Source: Nemertoderma westbladi
Taxonomy: Eukaryota > Xenacoelomorpha > Nemertodermatida > Nemertodermatidae
Assembly (NCBI GenBank): GCA_032718475.1
Contig: JAUCBJ010003022.1
Location: 1-22,761 of the forward strand
Reading direction: 5' to 3'
Length of the DNA stretch: 22,761 nucleotides
Part shown: positions 9,028 to 19,230 of the stretch, piece by piece
Numbering within the stretch: position 1 is the first letter of the stretch
How the letters are laid out: every line of letters starts with the position of its first letter
The notes under the pieces: model-generated
What the model was told of the DNA's origin: nothing
The model's database searches: none
What the model saw: the letters and a program-made list of their open reading frames with translations, nothing else
Position numbers and translations under genes: made by a program

Positions 9028-9134
9028 CTTCCTTCCCAAGAAGAAATTTCCTTATCCAAAGGATCTTCTTTTTTCTCGACATCTTTCGATACAGAATCCA
9101 ATTCTTCTTCTTTAATTTTTTCTTGTTTTTCTTT
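9028..9134 (-). CDS. Exon 8 of the long gene, charged segment
   Basis: Acceptor catattcag and donor gtaac bound 107 nt (35 codons + 2). It encodes KEKQEKIKEEELDSVSKDVE followed by KKEDPLDKEISSWEG. The segment is strongly charged and helix-prone in its first half. It enters in phase 0, matching exon 7, and its last two bases (ag) join the first base of exon 9. The preceding intron, about 4.1 kb, is filled with a minisatellite and nested transposons. Confidence 0.85.
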
Positions 9135-9310
9135 CTGAATATGATAATTACATTGATCTAAATACTTATTTAATTAATATTACATTATTGATTATTATAA
9201 ATTATTATTGTCTATTATTAATATTACATTACATTATTACGAAATACGATCTTGAATTCAAAAGTAATGATCAATGGCAGGAGGTTTAAAACGTAAATAA
9301 ACATCGAGGA
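9135..9310. other. AT-rich part of the intron before the minisatellite
   Basis: Mostly A and T with repeated attattaat motifs. No gene or mobile-element ends were seen. Confidence 0.4.
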
Positions 9311-11978
9311 CAAACCCGGACACACACCTAAATACCCGGACACACTCCTACATACCCGTACTCACACCTAAATACCCGGACACACTCCTACATACCCGGA
9401 CACACACCTAAATACCCGGACACACTCCTACATACCCGGACACACACCTACATACCCGGACACACTCCTACATACCCGGACACACACCTACATACCCGGA
9501 CACACACTTACATACCGGACACACCCCGACATACCCGGACTCACACCTACATACACCTACACACACCTAAATACCTGGACTCACACCTACATACCCGGAC
9601 TCACACCTACATACACCTACACACACCTAAACACTCGGACTCACACCTACATATCCGGACACACCCCTACATACCCGGACTCACACCTACATTCCCGGAC
9701 ACACCCCTACATACCCGGACTCACACCTACATTCCCGACACACCCCTACATACCCGGACTCACACCTACATTCCCGACACACCCCTACATACCCGGACTC
9801 ACACCTACATTCCCGGATACACCACTACATACCCGGACTCACACCTACATACCCGGACTCACACCTACATTCCCAGACACACCCCTACATACCCGGACAC
9901 CCATACATACCCGGACACACCCCTACATACCCGGACTCATACTCCTACATACCCGGACACACCCCTACATACCCGGACACACCCATACATACCCGGACAC
10001 ACCCCTACATTCCCGGACTCACACCTACATACCCGGACTCACATCTACATACCCGGACACACCCCTACATACCCGGACACAGCCCTACATACCCGGACAC
10101 ACACCCCTACATACCCGGACATACCCCTACATACCCGGACTCACACCTACATACCCGGACTCACACCCCTACATACCCGGACACACTCCTACATACCCGG
10201 ACTCACACCTACATACCCAAACATACCCCTACATACCCGGACACAAACACCCCCATACCCTGACACATCCGTACGTACCCGGACACACCCCTACATACCC
10301 AAACATACCCCTACATACCCGGACACAAACACCCCCATACCCTGACACACCCCTACATACCCGGACTCACACCTACATACCCGGACACACCCCTACATAC
10401 CCGGACACAAACACCCCCATACCCTGACACACCCCTACATACCCGGACTCACACCTACATACCCGGACACACCCCTACATACCCGGACTCACACCTACAT
10501 ACCCGGACACACCCCTACATACCCGGACTCACACCTACATACCCGGACACACCCCTACATACCCGGACTCACACCTACATACCCGGACACACCCCTACAT
10601 ACAGACACACCCCTACACACACCCCATAACCGGACACACCCCTACATACCCGGACACACCCCTACATACCCGGACACAAACACCCCCATACCCTGACACA
10701 CCCCTACATACCCAAACATACCCCTACATACCCGGACACAAACACCCCCATACCCTGACACATCCGTACGTACCCGGACACACCCCTACATACCCAAACA
10801 TACACCTACATACCCGGACACAAACACCCCCATACCCTGACACACCCCTACATACCCGTACTCACACCTACATACCCGGACACACCCCTACATACCCGGA
10901 CTCACACCTACATACCCGGACACACCCCTACATACCCGGACTCACACCTACATACCCGGACACACCCCTACATACCCGGACTCACACCCCTACATACCCG
11001 GACACACCCCTACATACCCGGACTCACACCTACATACCCGGACACACCCCTACATACCCGGACTCACACCTACATTCCCGGACACACCCCTACATACACA
11101 GACACACCCCTACACACCCCCCATAACCTGGCACACCCCTACATACCCGGACACACCCCTACATACCCGGACTCACACCTACATACCCGGACACACCCCT
11201 ACATACCCGGACTCACACCTACATTCCCGGACACACCCCTACATACACAGACACACCCCTACACACCCCCCATAACCTGGCACACCCCTACATACCCGGA
11301 CACACCCCTACATACCCGGACTCACACCCCTACATACCCAAACATACACCTACATACCCGGACACAAACACCCCCATACCCTGACACATCCGTACGTACC
11401 CGGACACACCCCTACATACCCAAACATACACCTACATACCCGGACACAAACACCCCCATACCCTGAAACACCCCTACATACCCGTACTCACACCTACATA
11501 CCCGGACACACCCCTACATACCCGGACTCACACCTACATACCCGGACACACCCCTACATACCCGGACTCACACCTACATACCCGGACTCACACCTACATA
11601 CCCGGACTCACACCCCTACATACCCGGACACACCCCTACATACCCGGACTCACACCTACATACCCGGACAAACGTCTACATAACCGGACACACCTCTAAA
11701 TACCACAACACACCTCTGCATACCCGGACACAAATACCCCATACCCGGAACCACTCCCCAACATACCTGGACTAACACCTACACACCCGGACACCCCATG
11801 CATACCCGGACACACCCGTACGTACCCGGACACACCCCTACATACCCAAACATACCCCTACATACCCGGACACAAACACCCCCATACCCTGACACACCCC
11901 TACGCATACATACCCGGACACTCGACAAACATACCCGGACACAGACACCCCCCCCCCCCACCCCCACACTCAGACACA
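9311..11978. repeat. 2.7-kb minisatellite of 20-bp units
   Basis: The array is built of two 20-bp variants, ACATACCCGGACACACCCCT and ACATACCCGGACTCACACCT. They often alternate, giving 40-bp dimers in the middle of the array; the left end has more divergent units. A higher-order block with the marker gacacaaacacccccatacc recurs at least nine times (near 10240, 10322, 10413, 10676, 10735, 10819, 11362, 11442 and 11867), often followed by gacacatccgtacgtacc. The plus strand is A/C-rich with G almost confined to ccgg, so the transcribed sense (minus) strand of the host gene is G/T-rich. The array lies in the intron between exons 7 and 8. Confidence 0.95.
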
Positions 11979-13168
11979 CCCCAACGAGAACTGGGTCTCC
12001 CAACACTGGAATACAGACGACATCGCGCGGACCTCGTGCAAGTATACCGCTACCTCAGCGGAATGGAATCGGTCGACTAAGGAAACGCATTCACCCTCGC
12101 AGAAACCAACCTCCGCCACTTGCTTTTTTATGACACATATTTTAAAAGGACCGATATACTTTATGTAATTTAATTACAGGATTGAGCGAGCCACACATGT
12201 TGACCAAACTCGACCCAAAGTACAATTTACACCCTGGAATGAGGTCATCACGTTACTGTTTTTAGGGTATTTTATAGACTGTTATGTTATGTAATTTTTA
12301 GTTTATATACCTGATATTATCGACTGATGTGTAATTTTCTGCGTATATTCGTAATTTTATAGACTGTTATTATAATGTATTTTAATAATTTTATTAGAAA
12401 CCTTTTAAAGAACACTAATTTATTTTAACTATTTAATTAACACGCCACGTTGTATTCTATATGTGTTTCAATTTTTATATAAAGGTGTATAATATTTTTG
12501 TTATTGTGTTATAAATAGGGATGTTGCGAATGTCATATTTTTAACATCCGCGGATCCAGATGTCTGAAGTGACATCCGCAAGGATGCGGATGTCTATTAA
12601 AACATGTATATTTTTGCCTGGCCTCCCCTTTTACATCAAGGTTATACCAGCATTTTAATATTATATATATTAATTATTAATATTAATAAACTAACAAGAG
12701 TCTACAGGTTATAGAACAGAGTGGACATAATATAACAAAACAATAATACCACAAACATTTTTTTGTCGAGTGTTAGTGTATTTTTAGTATTAGTGTAAGT
12801 GTACGATAAAATAAAAAAAATTTCATAAGGGAAAAAGCAATTATTATTGAAAATTTAATGGAGTGGTTGCTGGGCCTTCAGACAGGATGCTGGAATAGTG
12901 CATGTAACATCCGCATGTCACATCCGCATACCATGGGTGCGGATGCGGATGCGAAATATCATGCGGATATCCGCGGATGCGGATGCGGACATTCGCCACA
13001 TCCCTAGTTATAAACATGGTCGGTTTGGTCGCAATACTATTTCTTACCGGTACTACTATAATTACTTTCAGTTTGGTCTTTCTTTTGGTGTGTACGGGTA
13101 CGGGTTCCATTAGCATTAGCTTTCTTATCCTTATCCCCTAAACTAGTAAACTATATTAAACATTAAAC
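11979..13168 (+). mobile_element. 5'-truncated LINE remnant inserted in the minisatellite
   Basis: At 11985-12077 the plus strand reads RELGLPTLEYRRHRADLVQV, then YRYLSGMESVD, then a TAA, then GNAFTLAETNLRH. The phrase LPTLEYRR followed by D and V/I residues is typical of the C-terminal end of reverse transcriptases of several non-LTR clades. No earlier domain is present. The rest would be a 3' untranslated region, now interrupted by a hAT-type MITE (12516-13006). It ends in a short attaaac repeat (13153-13166). Minisatellite units resume at 13169, so the insertion went into the array. Clade and exact ends are inference. Confidence 0.6.
12516..13006. mobile_element. 491-bp hAT-type MITE with perfect 8-bp target duplication
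   Basis: The left end is tagggatgttgcgaatgtc and the reverse complement of the right end is tagggatgtggcgaatgtc (one mismatch in 19). An identical 8-bp sequence, gttataaa, flanks both ends (12508-12515 and 13007-13014). Eight-bp duplications and ends of the yAGGGATG kind are hallmarks of hAT transposons. Subterminal regions carry many copies of gcggatgc and atccgc in both orientations, as hAT transposase-binding regions often do. No transposase is encoded. Confidence 0.9.
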
Positions 13169-13206
13169 ATACCCGGACACAAACACCCCCCCATACCGGG
13201 ACACAC
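13169..13206. repeat. Orphan minisatellite units beyond the LINE insertion
   Basis: The sequence acccggacacaaacaccc followed by cccataccgggacacac matches the higher-order marker of the main array at 9311-11978. It lies 20 nt from the exon 7 splice donor. It shows that the array once reached this point and was split by the retroelement. Confidence 0.85.
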
Positions 13207-13225
13207 GTCCAAACTGTAAGCCTAC

Positions 13226-13528
13226 CTCGTTCTTTATTGCAGCTTCCGCTGATAAATCTTTGGATTTCTTCTTTCCTTTTTTCTTCGGTTTAACTTCAGG
13301 TTTCGCTGAATCGTCTTTCGGGTTCTCAGCAGTCACCTCATCTTTACTCGGTTCGGGTTGCTTCTTATGAACAGGTTCAGGTTCCTTCTTAACAACTGCT
13401 TCGGGTTCTTTATCTGCAACTGGCTCAGGTTCTTTCTCAACAACCGTCTCGGGTTGCTTTTCTTCTTCAGGCTCAGCTCCATCGCGTACATCACTAACAT
13501 CCTCCACGGGTTTATCCGTGGAAGGTTC
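13226..13528 (-). CDS. Exon 7 of the long gene, Pro-Glu-Lys repeat
   Basis: Acceptor tcatgtag and donor gtaggctt bound 303 nt, exactly 101 codons in phase 0 at both ends. It encodes a run of loose repeats of the form KEPEPV: EKEPEPVADKEPEAV, KKEPEPVHKKQPEPS and others. A lysine-rich tail (KPKKKGKKKSKD) and AAIKNE at the donor follow. The composition is that of an extended, disordered PEVK-like or linker segment. Because the repeats are in phase with codons, the exon may have grown by unequal exchange. Confidence 0.85.
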
Positions 13529-13794
13529 CTACATGAACAAACAGATAACCCAGTTTGAAAACTTCGCCTACCAAGGCGGTACCACGTAAGGGCACATTCT
13601 TGGGCGATACATGTAGTATAGATGAAGAATTACTATTTTGCAAAAAACATGTATCGGCATTGTTCAAAATGGTAAACGATACATAAAAGACCGGGTCAAA
13701 TACAGAGAAAGCTGTCAAAAAATAGAAATAGAGTTTTGAGAAATTTGAGTTCGAGCCAGATTTAGCAGTTTCTTAAGTCTTTTAATCGATTTAC
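13529..13794. other. Short intron between exons 6 and 7
   Basis: A 266-nt intron, with donor gtaaatcgat and acceptor tcatgtag on the minus strand. It holds no recognised repeat or element. Confidence 0.6.
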
Positions 13795-13866
13795 CTGAAC
13801 CTTTACGGTAACAGTTTCCTTAGGTTCTTCCTCTTCAACAGCCACAACATCCTGAGATACTTTCAC
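13795..13866 (-). CDS. Exon 6 of the long gene, small acidic exon
   Basis: Acceptor ctgttggcag and donor gtaaatcg bound 72 nt, 24 codons in phase 0 at both ends. It encodes VKVSQDVVAVEEEEPKETVT then VKVQ. Since the phases are symmetric, the exon could be skipped without changing the frame. Confidence 0.8.
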
Positions 13867-13934
13867 CTGCCAACAGAAAATAAATAAATAAACACACGGG
13901 GTAGTTACTGTGAAACAAGGGTTCGATTATTTAG

Positions 13935-14190
13935 GGCAGTAATAGTACCAACACTCCTATATGGAAGTCCATGCTGGGCTCTCTGCTGAGAACACCAAAT
14001 CACCCATATATATATTATACAAGAATGCAGCGCTGGGTTCATTGTGTCAAGTACAATAAACACATCTCCAAACAGACTATATTGAACATTGACTCCCCTA
14101 GCTTGATACTTGAACAGAGCCGCCTCCACTTTGCAGGACATTGATTTCGCCGTGGGGATCAGCTAGTGCACAATCTTGTGCTTTTGCGGT
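13935..14190 (+). pseudogene. Non-LTR family B fragment, C-terminal part
   Basis: With frameshifts and stops, the plus strand reads VVPTLLYGSPCWAL and later the equivalents of the HCVKYN, LEQ and QPVHN segments of the copy at 4738-6734. It aligns to that copy at about 4950-5215 in inverted orientation. It lies in the intron between exons 5 and 6, antisense to the host gene. It is much more decayed than the copies at 4738 and 22000. Confidence 0.8.
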
Positions 14191-14373
14191 ATATAATGAT
14201 TTTATTGGTTGGTGACTTCATTTCCGTTGGCAGTATTCAAATATGGCGTATGTCATTTCTGTCTGTATATGTCTGTCCGTAAAAATATAACCAACAGCCT
14301 GACAGCCAAATAAGAATCGAGTGAGGCGGTCCAAATCGCGGTATCGAACTCCAAACTCCCCTATCGTACTAAC

Positions 14374-14514
14374 CTTATCAACCTTTTTAGCAATTGTATC
14401 GGTGTCACTACTGTCGCTATAGTACTTGGGTTTATTCGGACGTTCTACGTTCTGGAACGCCGCTTCGTAATCGATGTCCGATTCGCTGGTTGTACCTCCA
14501 CCTATTTCTTCTAC
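14374..14514 (-). CDS. Exon 5 of the long gene, acidic segment
   Basis: Acceptor attattgcag and donor gttagtac bound 141 nt, 47 codons in phase 0 at both ends. It encodes VEEIGGGTTSESDIDYEAAF then QNVERPNKPKYYSDSSDTDT and a lysine-containing end. The SDSSDTD stretch is a likely casein-kinase-type phosphorylation cluster (inference from composition). Confidence 0.85.
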
Positions 14515-14583
14515 CTGCAATAATTGTACATAATTCTTTGAATTAGTACCATATACAGTTTTTTACTGACTAGTAAACATATA

Positions 14584-15335
14584 CACCATGTCCCGTAATA
14601 TAGTGTCATTTTCTGATGACTCGGACCCCCCCCCCCCCCCCCCCCCCCCCCTCCCCCAGATTGTTCTACAAATCTTTATCACATTGCTTGAAATTTGAAA
14701 CACAACTAGTTCAACTCACCGTGGTTGTTACCATGAAGCCGAAATTTTCGATTTCGCCTTTAAATTTTTTAAACTAGCGTTTTAAATAAAGTGTCTTTTG
14801 CGAAATCGCACCTTCCGTATCGTGGCCATTCTTCAGATTAGTCGTAATTTTTTCATATCATTAAAAAGCTTGCGTTGCAAGGATTCGAAATATGTAACAA
14901 TATCTGAATTTCGTTGAGAAACAGCTGAGATATAGGAATGCAAAATGTTCCAGAATATCGTGTATTTTATTAAATAGAATAAATGGGATGTAGCGAACGA
15001 TACTTCTTGCAATCTTTGAACGCCTATATCTCAGTTGTTTCTCAACGAAATTCAAATATTGTTACATATATCGAATCCTTGCAATGCAGGCTTTCTAATG
15101 ATATCAATAATCGATATTACGACTAATGTGAAGAATGGCCACGATACAAAAAGTACCTCAGAAGACTTTTTTCACATTTCTCAACAACTTATTTTTCGAC
15201 ATTTCTCAAAAGACACTTTTTAAATTTCAAGCAATATGATAAAGATTTGTAGAAAATCTGGCGGGGGGTGGGGGGTGGGGGGGGGGGGGGGGGGGCGTGT
15301 CATCAGAAAATGACAATATATTACGGGTCATGGTG
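14584..15335. mobile_element. Foldback-type element, 752 bp, with poly-C and poly-G arms
   Basis: The two halves are largely inverted copies of each other. The ends caccatg (14584) and catggtg (15335) are followed inwards by cccgtaatat/atattacggg and tcattttctgatgac/gtcatcagaaaatga. A C26 run (14626-14651) then pairs with a G-rich block containing a G19 run (15277-15295). Further in, ctacaaatctttatca, gtatcgtggccattcttc and about 78 nt around tttcgttgagaaacagctg pair with their inverses. About 50 to 90 nt separate the arms at the centre. The arms diverge at 14700-14790. No clear target duplication or reading frame was found. It lies in the intron between exons 4 and 5. Confidence 0.75.
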
Positions 15336-15714
15336 CGTGTATTAGAGTATTAATATTACAAATGTTTTACTGCACCAAAATTACAATAGGCCCCTAGTTG
15401 GAACAGTAACAGTAACATTCCCCACTACCAGTTGTAAGTTACTGATTATTTTGGTGGCATGGGGGAAAATTTAACATACCGAAGCAGGAAAGCTGTTGCC
15501 TAGGGCAGCCCAGCACCAAATTACGATAAATACGTAATCAAAACACTAGTATACTAAACACTAGTAAAGTAATATGTCAAATTTTCAATTGTCGTATAAA
15601 AGTTGGTAACTCCATGGCGAGGAAACTTCATATTTTCATTACAATAGCCCCGACTATAAGTAAAGTAAAATGTGATGACTGCTGTATACTGGCACAACTT
15701 TATTGTTTACTCAC
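15336..15714. other. Rest of the intron between exons 4 and 5
   Basis: AT-rich single-copy-looking sequence. No element or coding segment was recognised. Confidence 0.4.
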
Positions 15715-15886
15715 TTCTAAATAACTTCTTTTAGGAATAGCTGAGCTATAGTTGGTTGGTTTACTATAACTGTCTGCATAGATACGAGAAGATGAACTAC
15801 TATTGTTGGTGTAATCATTTCCTCCGGTTCTATAACTTGAGTAGTTGTTGCTGCATTGTTCATAACTGGAACTGCTGCTTGGTGGC
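15715..15886 (-). CDS. Exon 4 of the long gene, Ser/Tyr/Asn-rich
   Basis: Acceptor tttgttgtgtag and donor gtgagtaa bound 172 nt (1 + 57 codons). It enters in phase 2 and leaves in phase 0. It encodes PPSSSSSYEQCSNNYSSYRT, then a stretch with NNSSSSSRIYADSYSKP, and ends AIPKRSYLE. The single first base completes an Arg codon started in exon 3. The low-complexity Ser/Tyr character continues from exon 3. Confidence 0.85.
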
Positions 15887-15949
15887 CTACACAACAAATA
15901 CACAAAGTGAAAATGGCATTATTCGGTATGTTCCATCATCTTAATTACA

Positions 15950-16135
15950 CCAAGATATAAAATAACAAGAAGGAGAGGAAAGGTTCGCATCTACTAACGC
16001 ATGAACTGTCTCCTCGAATGGCTTACTACAGTACTGCCAATCTTACTACCACAAATAATTCGCCTTAAAGTAGGATTGAACTCGGTACCTAGAGATTCCA
16101 AATCCAACGCTCTGTCAAGTTCGCCACAGCGCCGT
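15950..16135 (-). mobile_element. tRNA-derived SINE fragment
   Basis: On the minus strand, an A-box-like tggcgaacttgacagagcg (16108-16126) is followed about 25 nt later by a B-box-like gagttcaatcct (16071-16082). This is the internal RNA polymerase III promoter arrangement of a tRNA. The 5' end near 16133 starts ggcgctgtgg. The clover-leaf is not intact, so it is not a tRNA gene. The body and 3' limit (towards 15950) are uncertain. It lies in the intron between exons 3 and 4, in the sense orientation. Confidence 0.5.
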
Positions 16136-16285
16136 ATAAAACCTTAAAAAACTAAAACCTAACTGGAAATTAACAACAACAACACCAACAGACAACAACA
16201 ATGCAGTGAATACTAGAAATCTCACTACGCGGACCTAACGGACCTCATAATAATAATTTAGGTATAGGCCTAATAAAGAACATTA

Positions 16286-18428
16286 CCCTGCAAACAATGT
16301 ATTGTTAAAAAGCTGTTATTAAAATGTTATTTAATGACATAGATAACATTATTTCAAATTGTTAGATTAATGGTAAAAAAACTGTAAATTGGCCAAGAAA
16401 TATGACGTTATATACTAACGTTATTATTTCGTTTTTAATAACATTAAAATAACAAAGCCAGGATGGTTACATATATCATTACTTTTATGTTATTCCTCAT
16501 CATTATTATTGTGTTTTTATTGACATTAAAATAACAACGGCGTAATGTTTATTTAGATCGTTAATTTTATGTTATTTCTTAACATAAAAATATTGTTTGC
16601 TAAAAACGTAACATTATACGTACATTTAAGCCCTTCTCTCATGTTTTATGGTTGGTTCGCTTGCTCAAACTAATAATCCCCCTCCATTGCCGTTCCTTAT
16701 ATCGTTCTTTATAATTGCCAAACCCTTTATTGAATAATTAATTAATAATTTCCCTATGCATGTTGATATGGTAGTGGCAGGCTACAATCTCTAACACAGT
16801 TTGATTGAATACAATTTTGTTGTAGGCAATTGTATGCAAATTAATAACAATTAAAACGTTTAACATGAATTGAATTTTTTGTATAATGACCAGTCAGGAA
16901 CAAATAATGAAATAAACAGCAAAATCAAAGTAAAATATCGCAGAATAAGTAAAACAACAAATATATGGCTGTATGGCCCATTATGTAAATGGTTTTGATA
17001 TTTCGGTTAAAGTTAATTACAGACTTAAAAAGAATATGTTTATGACGTAATAATAAGTGACAACAACGTAATGAATTGCATCAATTAAAATACTTTGAGT
17101 TAATATTATTCACTAGATTTATAGATCTAATTTGTAGACTATATAAAATAATGTACATAGTGGGTTTAATAAATAATACCTCACAACAATGTTAAATTAT
17201 TAAAAGGAGCAGGTTACAGTTGGCTACAGAGGCACATTATTATATCCTACGGGTAAACAAAAAAAAACAGGTTACAGATTTATTTCTGGGAGAGTAATCA
17301 GTACTTATTTGAATCGATATCTCCCTGGAGAGGGATGATTTTGATTGCATCGCAAATCCTCTCTATCTGAACAAATCATATTTAAAAAATTAAATGTTAA
17401 TTATAATTATAGCTGAGTGAGCTTCATTTATTAAACTGTAAAAATAAATCAATAGGCCTAGGCCCTACAAAAGTACAATCTAAAAACTGAAACAATAAAT
17501 AGTTTGTAATAACAGTTAATGTGAAGTTTTCAAATCGAAATCGAATCGAAAGTTTTGTAGTAATGCTGTCCCTGTGCCCTGCCCCTTCAACTGAAAACTG
17601 GGACCTCCCAATAATAAGAATTCCAATCTTTAGTCCTCGGCTGTTGAAATCCACCATCAGTACAGACAAATAAGTCAATCCTCCACCTGTCAGTTCTGGT
17701 TTAAGGGGACTTTCTGGTCCTGGCAGACTTGAATTCTGTAATTGGTAGGTCTAATGCAGTAATGTGTGAATCCAGAGGGTAAAGGCTAACTCGCATTCAG
17801 GTAGATATGTTTTATTTATGAGTTCAGGTTAAATAAATCACAAAACCAAAACTATAAAACCAAAAATATAAGCTACTGTACAGAGCAGTAGGCCTGCAGT
17901 AACTACACTACAGTAATATAGAGATAGGCCTTGCAGTACAGCAGTATAACAATACATATACACAATAAACATTGAATACAGGCATGACAGAATGAGTATT
18001 GTACAACATACCATACTGTATACCATTTACATGTGGAAAATTCCTCCATTACCGCGAATTTTAAAATTAGCCAATCATCAATCTCAGATTGGATAATAGA
18101 AGTGACAGCGTCTATCGCATAATGTTTATTTTATGTGACAAAATAACATTGTTCTGATATGTAACAAACCATGTTCTTAAAATGTTAGAACTAAACACTT
18201 ATAAAACATTTTTGACTAATGTTTATGTTCTCACATTATAATTACGTTTTTTTAACATCAACAGTTATCATTTATTTAATGTCTGACAAAGACATTATAG
18301 AGTAATGTTAAAATAACATATATTGAACATCTAAATATTCTATCAAACAAGGGAATAACATTTATCAACATTTATAACAAATTAATGATGTTTTTCTGAC
18401 ATTCCTTGAAAGTAAATTGTTTGCAGGG
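16286..18428. mobile_element. 2.14-kb TIR element, non-autonomous, TA target duplication
   Basis: The left end CCCTGCAAACAAT (16286-16298) is repeated exactly in inverted form at 18416-18428, and the similarity continues weakly inwards. TA flanks both ends (16284-16285 and 18429-18430). Both subterminal regions, about 350 nt each, are packed with a diffuse repeat, ataacatt/aatgttat and aaaataaca, in both orientations. The central part (about 16640-18060) is AT-rich and has no credible transposase frame. It occupies most of the 2.6-kb intron between exons 3 and 4. Superfamily is not assigned. Confidence 0.7.
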
Positions 18429-18511
18429 TACGGTTAGCAATAATGTACGAATGTTATGAGTAAACAGGAATAATATTAGCGCCATCATACAATAACGTTA
18501 ATAAAACCAAC

Positions 18512-18768
18512 CTTGTTGTTGATTTCGATGCATAGTCGCTAGAGGGCCTATAAGAAGCGGCAGTTGGTTTGCTATAATAGGAGTTGGAGCGGTAAGTGGG
18601 CACATCGACGACGGAACCGAGACCAGATGAGTTGTAGGACGTAGAACCAATAGCGTTGTAGGAGGAACTGGTTGGGGCGCGATGGGACGATGTCGAGTGG
18701 TCGATAGAAGCGGCGTTGGTGCGGTAGGAGGATGGGGGGTAGTCGTACGCCGACGATGCTGAGTTATA
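18512..18768 (-). CDS. Exon 3 of the long gene, Ser/Tyr-rich
   Basis: Acceptor tctgtattcag and donor gttggttt bound 257 nt (85 codons + 2), entering in phase 0 and leaving in phase 2. It encodes YNSASSAYDYPPSSYRTNAA, then a run with SYNAIGSTSYNSSGLGS, and ends near SDYASKSTT. Tyr recurs after Ser or Asn in an irregular way, typical of a disordered region that may be phosphorylated. Third positions are C-rich, unlike the surrounding AT-rich introns, which supports real coding constraint. Confidence 0.85.
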
Positions 18769-18944
18769 CTGAATACAGATGAATTTAATTAGCGATTAAT
18801 TTGTAACAAAGAACATCCTATTACCAGGGGAATTGGATAGATAGAATTAGATAATAGAATGAAAGCCCCTTGGAGGTTTGTTCTTCACCGGCAGGTTGTC
18901 TGTTGGGGATTGTGGCGTATCGATCAGCAGCAAAATGGGATTGC

Positions 18945-19045
18945 AGATTAGCAAATCAAATCAAATGAAACTTGTTTATATTCAAGGTCAAATATACCGA
19001 ATTAGGACAAAACATTTTACTCTTACAATGTACAATCTGACTGAT
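18945..19045 (-). mobile_element. Possible retroelement 3' tail
   Basis: Read on the minus strand, the stretch ends in tttgatttgatttg (18953-18966). This resembles the short tandem tail of a LINE or SINE. No coding part or promoter boxes can be tied to it, so this is a weak call. Confidence 0.25.
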
Positions 19046-19230
19046 AACAATTAATTTCCTCCCGAGTGTAGCGCAGTGGTTCAATCTGGAAGACGTATTT
19101 ACTAAAAGCGGGAAAAACAATATTATCCTATTATTCAGTTGGTAAAAAAATTATTCAGTCGGTAAATTTAGACGATTCAAATATCCCGCGCTGTTAAGAT
19201 ACACTTTGTGTATGAAAAGCTGTAGACTAA

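Noticed and set aside
9311-11978. Possible telomeric or CRISPR-like array
   Set aside because: The units are contiguous 20-mers without unique spacers and do not match a telomere repeat. It is a minisatellite.
11779-12133. Open frames of 75 and 111 codons across the end of the minisatellite
   Set aside because: They are His/Thr/Pro- or Val/Cys/Gly-rich translations of the 20-bp repeat. The unit is not a multiple of three, so the frame changes from unit to unit, and no gene context supports them.
17424-18026. Minus-strand open frames of 62-84 codons inside the 2.1-kb TIR element
   Set aside because: They have no transposase motifs, arise in AT-rich DNA and show no coding-like composition.
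19065-19110. tRNA-like A box (tagcgcagtgg) followed by ggttcaatc
   Set aside because: The two boxes are too close together for a tRNA and the rest does not fold as one. At most it is a scrap of a SINE.
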